Below are positions 43,174 to 50,992 of a stretch of 53,534 bases of DNA, piece by piece. Position 1 is the stretch's first letter; every line of letters begins with the position of its first letter. The notes beneath the pieces were generated by a model. That model searched no databases and had not been told where the DNA came from. It worked only from the letters and a program-made list of their open reading frames with translations. The DNA is from Micromonospora sp. H61. GTDB lineage: Bacteria; Actinomycetota; Actinomycetes; Mycobacteriales; Micromonosporaceae. The stretch covers positions 1 through 53,534 of the forward strand of contig NZ_JAGPXY010000044.1 in assembly GCF_018070325.1 (NCBI RefSeq), written 5' to 3'. Made by a program: the position numbers and the translations under genes.

Positions 43174-43207
43174 GGGGCCCCGGCCACCCGAGGGTGGCCG
43201 GGGCCCC
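43174..43207 (-). terminator. Terminator of the proline-rich membrane protein gene
   Basis: Sixteen-base arms GGGGCCCCGGCCACCC and the perfect complement with a two-base centre. It starts 13 bases beyond the stop and separates this gene from the ArsR-type operon. Confidence 0.7.
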
Positions 43208-43220
43208 GGTCGCGTACGGA

Positions 43221-44039
43221 TCAGGACTGCTGCTCGACCTGGCCCCGGATCGTGATGAACTCGGCCTTCGCCTGGTCGGCGGACTTGAAGTACATCACCA
43301 CCATGCCAAGGCTGCCCCGGTCGGCCCAGACGCAGATGCCCAGCGGCACGGTATCGGCCTTGCCGTCGCCGCAGCGCGCCTCACCGCCGAGCGGGCCGGC
43401 GTCGACGGCCGTCATCTTGTCCACAGTCAGCTGCTTGGACAGCCCGTCCACATAGGCGTCGAGCTCCTTCTTCGGGTCCGACAGCAGCCCGGACACGCCC
43501 GCGATCATGACGAGGTCCTGCTTGGTCGGGTCGCCGTAGAAGGCGGCGACCGTGCTGGTCTCGTTCCCCGCCGCCGTCTTCATCCCGGCGACCGCCTGCT
43601 CGGCGGCCGTCAGGAGTTCCGGGTTGGTGAGCTTCGGCCGGTCGGCGAGGGTGGCCGGCGCGACCACCCGGGTCTTGCTGGCGTCCACCACGGCACCCAC
43701 GTCGTCCTTGACGACGAGCCAGGTGATCGCCGCGCCGCCGACGCAGAGCACCAGCACCACGGCCAACACGATCAGCACGATCTTGCCGACGTTCGACTTC
43801 TTCGCCGGCGGAGGGCCGCCGGCCAGGTTCGGGTCACCGTACGGCTGACCCGGTTGCGCGGGCGGGAAACCCGGCTGCGCGGGCGGGAAGCCAGGCTGCG
43901 CGGGCGGGAAACCACCGGGCTGCTGCGGCTGTCCCTGCTGCTGCGGCGGCGGCCAACCGCCAGGCTGCTGGCCCGGCTGCTGCGACGGGTCGGGGGAATC
44001 GTGCGGCGGGCCGTAGGGATTGGCCGGCGGCTGGGACAT
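43221..44039 (-). CDS. Proline/glutamine-rich single-pass membrane protein
   Basis: A 272-residue protein with no recognised domain. A cytosolic P/Q/G-rich region (1-77) contains three near-identical PGFPPAQ units. It is followed by KKSNVGK, one membrane helix (IVLIVLAVVLVLCVGGAAITW, about 84-104) and an external domain of about 165 residues (LTAAEQAVAGMKTAAG, LGGEARCGDG, VCWADRGSLGMVV-like segment). Two cysteines in the external domain are suited to a disulphide. The layout is common for actinobacterial stress or envelope proteins. ATG at 44039; stands alone. Confidence 0.82.
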   Translation of the reverse strand: MSQPPANPYGPPHDSPDPSQQPGQQPGGWPPPQQQGQPQQPGGFPPAQPGFPPAQPGFPPAQPGQPYGDPNLAGGPPPAKKSNVGKIVLIVLAVVLVLCVGGAAITWLVVKDDVGAVVDASKTRVVAPATLADRPKLTNPELLTAAEQAVAGMKTAAGNETSTVAAFYGDPTKQDLVMIAGVSGLLSDPKKELDAYVDGLSKQLTVDKMTAVDAGPLGGEARCGDGKADTVPLGICVWADRGSLGMVVMYFKSADQAKAEFITIRGQVEQQS

Positions 44040-44145
44040 CAGTCAGCTCCAAGATGGGTGTGCAAAACGCGTGATCCTAACCCGGTGCGGAGCCCGCCGT
44101 TGTCCCTGCGGCGAGCCCCACCCGGCGATCGACCGATCACAAACG

Positions 44146-44192
44146 GTCGCGGTGGCCGGCCCGTCCACGAGGGACGGCCCGACCACCGCGAC
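44146..44192 (-). terminator. fadAB operon terminator
   Basis: Arms of 21 bases (19 paired) around ACGAG, 18 bases beyond the fadB stop, followed on the minus strand by CGTTTGTG. A plausible intrinsic terminator. Confidence 0.6.
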
Positions 44193-44210
44193 GGTGGTAC
44201 TGCGCTTTTC

Positions 44211-46271
44211 TCAGGCCGGCAGGCTCGCCGCGCCGCGCGGCAGGAACCGCTGACCGGTGACCCGCTCGGAGGTGCCGGTCCGGTCCAGGTACGGCGTGAC
44301 GCCGCCCAGGTGGAACGGCCAGCCGGCGCCCAGGATCATGCACAGGTCGATGTCCTGTGCCTCGGCGACCACACCCTCGTCCAGCATCAGCCGGATCTCC
44401 TGCGCGAGCGCGTCGAGGGCGTTCTGGCGTACCTGCTCGGCGGTCAGCGGCTGGTCACCGACCACGAGCAGCTTGGCGACCTCCTCGTTGACCTGGTCGT
44501 CGACCACGAGCGGCTGGCCCGAGTCGGCGATCCGCCTGAGGTTCTCGCTGACGGAGAACCGGTCCGGGTACACGGCGTGCAGGGTGCCGCCCACGTGGTA
44601 CGCGACGGCCGGCCCGACCAACTGGAGCAGGGCGAGCGGACGCATCGGCAGGCCCAGTGGGTCCAGTGCGCTGTTCGCCACGTCCAGCGGAGTACCCGCG
44701 TCGACGGCGGCGAAGACGGTGCCCAGGAAGCGGGTGAGCAGCCGGTTCACCACGAACGCCGGAGCGTCCTTGACCAGCACGCTCGACTTCTTGAGCTGCT
44801 TGCCCACGGCGAACGCGGTCGCCAGGGTGACGTCGTCGGTGCGCTCGCCCCGGACGATCTCCAGCAGCGGCAGCACCGCCACCGGGTTGAAGAAGTGGAA
44901 GCCGACCACCCGCTCCGGGTGCTCCAACTCGGCGGCCATCTCGGTGATCGACAGCGAGCTGGTGTTGGTGGCGAGCACCGCCTCCGGAGAGACGATCTTC
45001 TCCAACTCGGCCCAGACCTGCTTCTTGACGCCCAGGTCCTCGAAGACTGCCTCGATGACGAAGTCCGCGTCGGCGAAGGCGCTCTTGTCGACAGTGCCGC
45101 TGACCAGGCCGTACAGCTTGGCGGCGGTGCCCTTGTCCATCCGGCCCTTGGTGACGGCCTTCTCGATCTGGGTGTGCACGTAGCCGACGCCCTTGTCCAC
45201 CCGGGACTGGTCGAGGTCGGTCATCACCACCGGCACCTGGAGGCGGCGGGCGAACAGCAGCGCCAGCTGGCTGGCCATCAGACCCGCGCCGACGATGCCG
45301 ACCTTGGTGATCGTGCGAGCCAGGCCCTTGTCCGGTGCGCCGGCCGGTCGCTTGGCCCGCCGCTGCACCAGGTCGAACGCGTACAGGCCGCTGCGCAGCT
45401 CCTCGGAGAAGACCAGGTCCGCGAGGGCCTCGTCCTCGGCGGCGGTGCCGGCGGCGAAGTCGCCGTCCTTCGCCGTCTCCAGCAGGTCGAGCGCCTTGTA
45501 CGCGGCCGGGACCGCGCCGTGCAGCCGCTGGTTCAGCGTCTCGCGGGCGAAGTAGAGCACGCCCGCCCACATGTCCTTGTCGACCTCGGGTCGGGTCACT
45601 GTGACCTGACCCCGGACCACGCCGGCAGCCCACTCCAGGGACCGCTCCAGGAAGTCCGCCGGCTCCAGCAGGATGTCCGCGATGCCCAGCTCGGCCGCCT
45701 GCTTCGGCTTGAGCATCTTGTTCTGCATCAGCGGGTTCTGGATGATCACCTGCGTCGCGGCGGGGATGCCGATCAGGTTCGGCAGCAGCTGGGTGCCGCC
45801 CCAGCCGGGCACCAGACCGAGGGAGACCTCAGGCAGCGCGAGGGCCGCCGCACCGCCGGAGAGCGTCCGGTAGTGGCAGTGCAGCGCCAGCTCCAGGCCA
45901 CCGCCCATCGCCGCGCCGTTGACGAACGCGAAGGTGGGAACGCTGCTGTCCTTGAGCCGGGCGAAGACCCGGTGGCCGAGCCGGCCGATCTCCAGCGCCT
46001 GCGCGCGGTCGGCGAGCTGCGGCAGACCCACGATGTCCGCGCCCACACAGAAGATGTACGGCTTGCCGGTGACCGCGATGAACGCCGGGTCGGCGGCGAG
46101 CGCGGCGGTGATCGCCTCGTCCAGGCTGGCCAACCCACCCGGGCCGAAGGTGTTCGGCTTGGTGTGGTCGAAGCCGTTGTCCAGCGTGATCAGGGCGGCG
46201 GGCCGGTCCAGCCCCGGCACGTTCACCTGGCGCAGCAGCGCCCGGGTGACGACCTCGTTCGGTGCCTTCAC
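44211..46271 (-). CDS. fadB: Fatty acid oxidation multifunctional protein (enoyl-CoA hydratase/3-hydroxyacyl-CoA dehydrogenase)
   Basis: A 686-residue fusion. The N-terminal crotonase domain (about 1-290) has oxyanion-hole glycines in YIFCVGADI and the two catalytic glutamates in AMGGGLELALH and LPEVSLGLVPGWGGTQ. The dehydrogenase follows: TKVGIVGAGLMASQLALL (NAD site; the usual GxGxMG reads GAGLMA), NTSSLSITEMA and VVGFHFFNPV. It hydrates trans-2-enoyl-CoA and oxidises the 3-hydroxyacyl-CoA. The GTG at 46271 overlaps the fadA stop (GTGA) and has GGGAGGG upstream; the open frame beyond it is inside fadA. Confidence 0.94.
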   Translation of the reverse strand: MKAPNEVVTRALLRQVNVPGLDRPAALITLDNGFDHTKPNTFGPGGLASLDEAITAALAADPAFIAVTGKPYIFCVGADIVGLPQLADRAQALEIGRLGHRVFARLKDSSVPTFAFVNGAAMGGGLELALHCHYRTLSGGAAALALPEVSLGLVPGWGGTQLLPNLIGIPAATQVIIQNPLMQNKMLKPKQAAELGIADILLEPADFLERSLEWAAGVVRGQVTVTRPEVDKDMWAGVLYFARETLNQRLHGAVPAAYKALDLLETAKDGDFAAGTAAEDEALADLVFSEELRSGLYAFDLVQRRAKRPAGAPDKGLARTITKVGIVGAGLMASQLALLFARRLQVPVVMTDLDQSRVDKGVGYVHTQIEKAVTKGRMDKGTAAKLYGLVSGTVDKSAFADADFVIEAVFEDLGVKKQVWAELEKIVSPEAVLATNTSSLSITEMAAELEHPERVVGFHFFNPVAVLPLLEIVRGERTDDVTLATAFAVGKQLKKSSVLVKDAPAFVVNRLLTRFLGTVFAAVDAGTPLDVANSALDPLGLPMRPLALLQLVGPAVAYHVGGTLHAVYPDRFSVSENLRRIADSGQPLVVDDQVNEEVAKLLVVGDQPLTAEQVRQNALDALAQEIRLMLDEGVVAEAQDIDLCMILGAGWPFHLGGVTPYLDRTGTSERVTGQRFLPRGAASLPA

Positions 46272-47464
46272 TTGTTGCCACCCTCCCAGTGCGGGTTCTC
46301 CCAGATGACCGTGCCGCCCATGCCGATGCCGATGCACATCGCCGTGAGGCCGTACCGGACCTCGGGGTGCTCGGCGAACTGGCGGGCCAGCTGCGTCATC
46401 AGCCGTACGCCGGAGGAGGCCAGCGGGTGACCGATGGCGATCGCACCGCCCCACGGGTTGACCCGCGCGTCGTCGTCGGCGATGCCGAAGTGGTCGAGGA
46501 AGGCGAGCACCTGCACGGCGAACGCCTCGTTCAGCTCGAACAGGCCGATGTCGTCGATGCTGAGCCCGGCGAGGCGCAGCGCCTTCTCCGTCGACGGGAT
46601 CGGGCCGACGCCCATCACCTCCGGCTCGACTCCGACGAAGCCGAACGACACCAGCCGCATGGCGACCGGCAGGCCCAGCTCGCGGGCGGTGGCCTCGTCG
46701 GCCAGCAGACTCGCTGTGGCGCCGTCGTTCAGGCCGGCCGCGTTACCCGCGGTGACCTTGCCGTGCGGGCGGAACGGGGTCTTCAGGGTGGCCAGCTTCT
46801 CCAGCGAGGTGTCCCGCGGGGCCTCGTCCACAGTGGCCAGACCCCACCCGCCCTCCGCGTCGCGGATCGACATCGGCACCAGGTCGTCTTGGAGCTTGCC
46901 GTTGGCGTACGCCTTGGCGGTCTTCTGCTGCGAGGCGAGCGCGAACGCGTCGGTGCGTGCCTTGGTGATGTGCGGGACCAGGTCGTGCAGGTTCTCCGCG
47001 GTGGAGCCCATCACCAGCGCGGACGGGTCGACCAGCTTCTCCGCGATGATGCGCGGGTTGGGGTCGACGCCCTCACCCATCGGGTGGCGGCCCATGTGCT
47101 CGACGCCACCGGCGATGGCGATGTCGTACGCGCCCATGGCGATGCCGCTGGCCACCGTGGTGACCGCGGTCATCGCCCCCGCGCACATCCGGTCGATGGC
47201 GAAGCCGGGAACGGTCTTGGGCAGCCCGGCCAGCAGGGCGGCGGTGCGGCCGATGGTGAGGCCCTGGTCGCCGATCTGGGTGGTGGCCGCGATGGCGACC
47301 TCCTCGACCCGCTCCGGGGGCAGCTGCGGGTTGCGACGCAGCAGTTCCCGGATGCAGCGGATCACCAGGTCGTCGGCGCGGGTGTTGGCGTACATGCCAC
47401 CCGCCTTGCCGAACGGGGTACGGACGCCGTCGACGAAGACGACGTCGCGAACTTCACGGGGCAC
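46268..47464 (-). CDS. fadA: Acetyl-CoA acyltransferase (thiolase)
   Basis: A 398-residue thiolase performing the final beta-oxidation cleavage. Catalytic residues are C94 in DRMCAGAMTAV, the histidine in GGAIAIGHPLASSG and the C-terminal cysteine in CIGIGMGGT; NEAFAVQ is also present. The GTG at 47464 is preceded by AGGAGG at ideal spacing. It is first in a two-gene operon with fadB, the two subunits of the trifunctional complex. Confidence 0.95.
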   Translation of the reverse strand: MPREVRDVVFVDGVRTPFGKAGGMYANTRADDLVIRCIRELLRRNPQLPPERVEEVAIAATTQIGDQGLTIGRTAALLAGLPKTVPGFAIDRMCAGAMTAVTTVASGIAMGAYDIAIAGGVEHMGRHPMGEGVDPNPRIIAEKLVDPSALVMGSTAENLHDLVPHITKARTDAFALASQQKTAKAYANGKLQDDLVPMSIRDAEGGWGLATVDEAPRDTSLEKLATLKTPFRPHGKVTAGNAAGLNDGATASLLADEATARELGLPVAMRLVSFGFVGVEPEVMGVGPIPSTEKALRLAGLSIDDIGLFELNEAFAVQVLAFLDHFGIADDDARVNPWGGAIAIGHPLASSGVRLMTQLARQFAEHPEVRYGLTAMCIGIGMGGTVIWENPHWEGGNK

Positions 47465-47623
47465 TTGAGCCTCCTATTCGACCGTGATTCGGCCTTCGCG
47501 CCGGGCGGCACGTCGGACCGAACAAGGGTCGCCGACACGGGCACGTTCCCTCGGATGCTACTCGCCAGTAACCAACCCCGTCCCCACCCCCGCCTGTGGC
47601 CCACCCCACACCCGCCTACGGTC

Positions 47624-47678
47624 GATCATGAAGTTATTGCCGAGACACGCCGGTGCGTGTGGCAACAACTTCATGATC
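47624..47678. repeat. Long intergenic hairpin (REP-like)
   Basis: Outer arms GATCATGAAGTTATTGCC (47624-47641) and GGCAACAACTTCATGATC (47661-47678) match at 17 of 18 positions; an inner stem ACACGC/GCGTGT closes on CGGT. AT-richer than the surroundings, between the RNase D 3' end and fadA. A different sequence from the 27555 palindrome but similar in plan. Confidence 0.6.
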
Positions 47679-47696
47679 AACAGCGGGAGGGGCGGA

Positions 47697-49028
47697 TCAG
47701 GAGAGGGTTGGGGTTTTTGGGGTCAGGGCTTCGGTGAGGTCGGGGGTGAGGAGGCCGATCTGCCACTCGCGGGCGTTGAGGCCACGCAGGGTCTCCGCCA
47801 CCGACTCCTCGGTGATCTCCTCGGGCGGGGTCCAGGCCAGCCGGCGGACCGAATCCGGAGTGATCAGGTTTTCCGGCGGAAGGTTGTGCTCGCCGGCGAT
47901 GCGGATCACGACCTCCCGGCAGCGGGCCAGCCGACCGGCCGCCACCGGGTCCCGCTCGGCCCATCGGTGCGGCGGGGGCGGGCCCTCCACTGCCGGCGAA
48001 ACCGGCAGCGAATCCTCCGGCAGCTGCCGCGCGTCGTCGAGCGCGGCGAGCCAGGTGCGGGCCAGTCGACGGACCGACCGACCACCGAAACCGGGCAGGG
48101 TCAGCAGGGTCTTCTCGTCCTTCGGGTCCAACTCGGCCGCGGCGATGATCGCCGAGTCGGGCAGCACCCGACCCGGAGCGGCGTCCCGCCGGGAAGCGAT
48201 CTGGTCCCGGGCATACCACATCGAGCGGACCCGGGCCTGCGCCCGCGCCCCCCGCAGCCGGTGGATGCCCGAGGTACGCCGCCACGGCTCCGCCCGAACC
48301 CGGGGCGGGCGTGCCCCGGTGCGGACCAGCGCGGCGAACTCCTCCGCGGCCCAGGCCGACTTGCCCTGCCGGGTCAACTCGGCGTCGAGCGCGTCGCGCA
48401 GGTCGGTGAGCAGCTCCACGTCGAGGGCGGCGTACGTCAACCACGACTCGGGCAGCGGTCGGCTCGACCAGTCGGCCGCCGAGTGGTGCTTCTCCAGGGT
48501 GAACCCGAGCAGCTGCTCGGTGAGCGCGGCCAGCCCGACGCGTTCGAAGCCGGCCAGCCGAGCCGCCAGCTCGGTGTCGAACAAGCGGCGTGGACGCAAC
48601 CCCACCTCCGCCAGGCAGGGCAGATCCTGGCTGGCCGCGTGGAGGACCCACTCGGCCTCACCGATCACCGCGTCCAGCGCGCTGAGGTCGGGCAGGGGCA
48701 GCGGGTCGATCAGTGCCGTGCCCGCACCGGCCCGGCGCAGTTGCACCAGGTACGCGCGTTGGCTGTAGCGGTAGCCGGAAGCCCGTTCGGCGTCCAGGGC
48801 GACCGGGCCGGTGCCCGCCGCGAAGCGGGCCACGACCTCGGCAAGCTCGGCCGGGGCGGCCACCGGATCGGGGGTGCCGTCACGCGGGGCGATCAGCGGA
48901 ACGGGCCCACCGTCGGCCGGGTCGGCCCCCTCGCCCGCCGGCTGCGGCTGGGCCGACGGCGGGTGCTGGGGTGCGTTTCCCGGAAGTTCTTCGGTGGGCC
49001 GACGGCGCAGGGGTGGTTCGTCGGTCAC
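47697..49028 (-). CDS. rnd: Ribonuclease D-like 3'-5' exonuclease with HRDC domain
   Basis: A 443-residue DEDDy exonuclease. A proline-rich N-terminus (1-55) precedes ExoI ALDAERASGYRY (D79, E81), ExoII with the aspartate in HAASQDLPCL, and ExoIII YAALDVELL (Y and D). The HRDC domain follows (LDPKDEKTLLTLPGFGGRSVRRLA). It trims RNA 3' ends. The GTG at 49028 follows GGGTTGGCAG. Homologue and position match Rv2681. RNase D activity is inferred from domains. Confidence 0.9.
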   Translation of the reverse strand: MTDEPPLRRRPTEELPGNAPQHPPSAQPQPAGEGADPADGGPVPLIAPRDGTPDPVAAPAELAEVVARFAAGTGPVALDAERASGYRYSQRAYLVQLRRAGAGTALIDPLPLPDLSALDAVIGEAEWVLHAASQDLPCLAEVGLRPRRLFDTELAARLAGFERVGLAALTEQLLGFTLEKHHSAADWSSRPLPESWLTYAALDVELLTDLRDALDAELTRQGKSAWAAEEFAALVRTGARPPRVRAEPWRRTSGIHRLRGARAQARVRSMWYARDQIASRRDAAPGRVLPDSAIIAAAELDPKDEKTLLTLPGFGGRSVRRLARTWLAALDDARQLPEDSLPVSPAVEGPPPPHRWAERDPVAAGRLARCREVVIRIAGEHNLPPENLITPDSVRRLAWTPPEEITEESVAETLRGLNAREWQIGLLTPDLTEALTPKTPTLS

Positions 49029-49123
49029 CTGCCAACCCTAGTGCGCGCGGAGATCCGGCGGGTGCAGCCGGTCCGGCGTGTGTCGATCAGGTGTCCGCAA
49101 AGTGTCCTCCCGAGGGCCGAACG

Positions 49124-49696
49124 TCAGGCTGCGCCGGCCGGGCGGCGGTCGGAGAGGGCGGTGACGCCGGGTGGGGGGAGGCCGGCGGTCGAGGCGAGCA
49201 ACGCGCACCAGCCGAGCAGGTGTGGGGTCAGGTCGTCGTCGATCGGCGTCCAGGACGCACGGATCTCGATGTCACCGATTGTCGGTGGCCCGGCGAGATC
49301 GCCGAACCGGGTCGACATGGTCTGCGTCACCGTTCCGCCGATCGCCCGGTGACCGGCGTCCTGGGCGTCCAACGCGTCGGTCAGCCACGTCCAGCCGACC
49401 CCGGGCAGCAGCGGGTCGGCGGCCAGATCGACCTCCAACTCGGCGGTCACGTAGGTGACCAGCCGCAGGGTGCCCTGCCACGCCTCGTGCCCGACCGGGT
49501 TGTGCAGCAGGATCAGTCGGCCGGTCGCCACCTCGTCGTCGTCGCGCAGCACCGTCGCGGCGAGCGCGAACGCGTACGGGGCCAGCCGCTGCGGGGCGCC
49601 GACCTCCTCCAGGGTGATCTCCGGCCGCGGGGCGGCCGACCGCAGCCCGGCGACCGCGCGGGCGAACGTCTCCGGGAGCGCGATCGGGGGGGCCAT
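49124..49696 (-). CDS. DUF3000 protein
   Basis: A 190-residue protein of the actinobacterial DUF3000 family: PETFARAVAGLRSAAPRPEITLEE, RLILLHNPVGHEAWQGTLRLV, VGWTWLTDALD and GWCALLASTAGLPPPGVTAL. Function unknown. It is divergent from hemE in the same arrangement as Rv2680 and hemE in M. tuberculosis. ATG at 49696. Confidence 0.9.
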   Translation of the reverse strand: MAPPIALPETFARAVAGLRSAAPRPEITLEEVGAPQRLAPYAFALAATVLRDDDEVATGRLILLHNPVGHEAWQGTLRLVTYVTAELEVDLAADPLLPGVGWTWLTDALDAQDAGHRAIGGTVTQTMSTRFGDLAGPPTIGDIEIRASWTPIDDDLTPHLLGWCALLASTAGLPPPGVTALSDRRPAGAA

Positions 49697-49751
49697 GTCG
49701 GCAGCCTATGCCGCCGTCCGTCGCCCGCTTCGACGGCGCGCCGACGCTCAC

Positions 49752-49785
49752 GAAGGGCACCGGGGCGTAAGGAACGGTGCCCTTC
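49752..49785. repeat. Extragenic palindrome between DUF3000 and hemE
   Basis: Perfect 11-base arms GAAGGGCACCG and CGGTGCCCTTC around 12 bases. It lies between two divergent starts, so it is not a terminator of either gene. The core GGTGCCCTTC recalls dispersed repeats in Micromonosporaceae. Confidence 0.5.
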
Positions 49786-49834
49786 CTCTCACCCCCACCC
49801 GGTTGGGGGTGGCGGGCGTGGCACGATTGCGGCG

Positions 49835-50986
49835 ATGACCACGGACACCACGGGCACTGTCGCCCGAGACGGAGATTCCCGCCCCGGCGGACCGGCCGAC
49901 TCGCCCTTCATCAGGGCCTGCCGACGTCGGCCCGTCCCGCACACCCCGGTCTGGTTCATGCGCCAGGCCGGCCGTTCCCTCCCGGAGTACCGGGAGATCC
50001 GGGCGAGCGTGCCGATGCTGGAGTCCTGCCGCCGCCCGGATCTGGTCACCGAGATCACCCTCCAGCCGGTGCGCCGGCACGGCGTGGACGCGGCGATCCT
50101 GTTCAGCGACATCGTGGTGCCCGTCGCCGCGGCCGGGATCGACCTGGACATCGTGCCGGGCACCGGCCCGGTGGTGGCCGAGCCGATCCGCACCGCCGCC
50201 GACGTGGAACGGATCCGCCAGATCACCCGCGACGACGTCTCGTACGTGGACGAGGCCGTCCGGCAGTTGGTGGTCGAGCTGGGCGACACCCCGCTGATCG
50301 GTTTCGCCGGCGCGCCGTTCACGCTGGCCAGCTACCTGGTCGAGGGCGGGCCGTCGCGCACCCACGCGAAGACCAAGGCCCTGATGTACGGCGACCCGGA
50401 GCTGTGGCACGCGCTCTGCGCCCGGCTGGCCGAGGTGACCTTGGCCTTCCTGCGGGTGCAGATCGAGGCCGGCGTCTCCGCCGTGCAACTGTTCGACTCG
50501 TGGGCCGGCGCGCTCTCCGAGGCCGACTACCGCCGTTTCGTGTTGCCGCACTCGACAGCCGTGCTGAGTGGGCTGGTCGACGACTGCTCCGGGTCGGGGC
50601 GCGGCGACGGACGTGCCGAGCCGGAGCCGTCGCATGCCGGGGTGCCCCGGATCCACTTCGGGGTGGGCACCGCCGAGCTGCTCGGCGCGATGGGCGAGGC
50701 CGGGGCCGACGTGGTCGGCGTCGACTGGCGTACGCCACTGGACGTGGCCACCGGCCGGATCGGCGCGGACAAGGCGGTGCAGGGCAACCTGGACCCGTGC
50801 GTGCTGCTCGCGCCGTGGCCGGTCGTCGAGGCCGAGGTGCGCCGCATCCTGGAGCAGGGCCGGGCGGCTCCCGGGCACGTGTTCAACCTCGGCCACGGGG
50901 TGCTGCCGGAGACCGACCCGGAGGTGCTGACCCGGGTGGTCGCGCTGGTGCACGAGCTGTCCAGCCGCCGAGCCGACCAGGGCTGA
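49835..50986 (+). CDS. hemE: Uroporphyrinogen decarboxylase
   Basis: A 383-residue enzyme converting uroporphyrinogen III to coproporphyrinogen III. Conserved segments are TPVWFMRQAGRSLPEYRE (37-54), AAILFSDIVVP (substrate aspartate), GFAGAPFTLASYLVEG and NLGHGVLPETDPE. Between LVDDCSG and VPRIHFGVG there is a Gly/Glu/Pro-rich insert of about 20 residues. The ATG at 49835 has no strong Shine-Dalgarno sequence; CACGAT ends seven bases before it. First of the hemE-cgoX-chdC run. Confidence 0.96.
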   Translation: MTTDTTGTVARDGDSRPGGPADSPFIRACRRRPVPHTPVWFMRQAGRSLPEYREIRASVPMLESCRRPDLVTEITLQPVRRHGVDAAILFSDIVVPVAAAGIDLDIVPGTGPVVAEPIRTAADVERIRQITRDDVSYVDEAVRQLVVELGDTPLIGFAGAPFTLASYLVEGGPSRTHAKTKALMYGDPELWHALCARLAEVTLAFLRVQIEAGVSAVQLFDSWAGALSEADYRRFVLPHSTAVLSGLVDDCSGSGRGDGRAEPEPSHAGVPRIHFGVGTAELLGAMGEAGADVVGVDWRTPLDVATGRIGADKAVQGNLDPCVLLAPWPVVEAEVRRILEQGRAAPGHVFNLGHGVLPETDPEVLTRVVALVHELSSRRADQG

Positions 50987-50992
50987 CCGGGA

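Noticed and set aside
43855..43920. CRISPR-like array from the short tandem repeats
   Set aside because: The repeats are contiguous, in frame and encode PGFPPAQ units; there are no spacers.
43194..46430. Long plus-strand open frame of about 1,080 codons opposite fadB
   Set aside because: Antisense shadow of fadB; composition is unlike a protein and there is no ribosome binding site.
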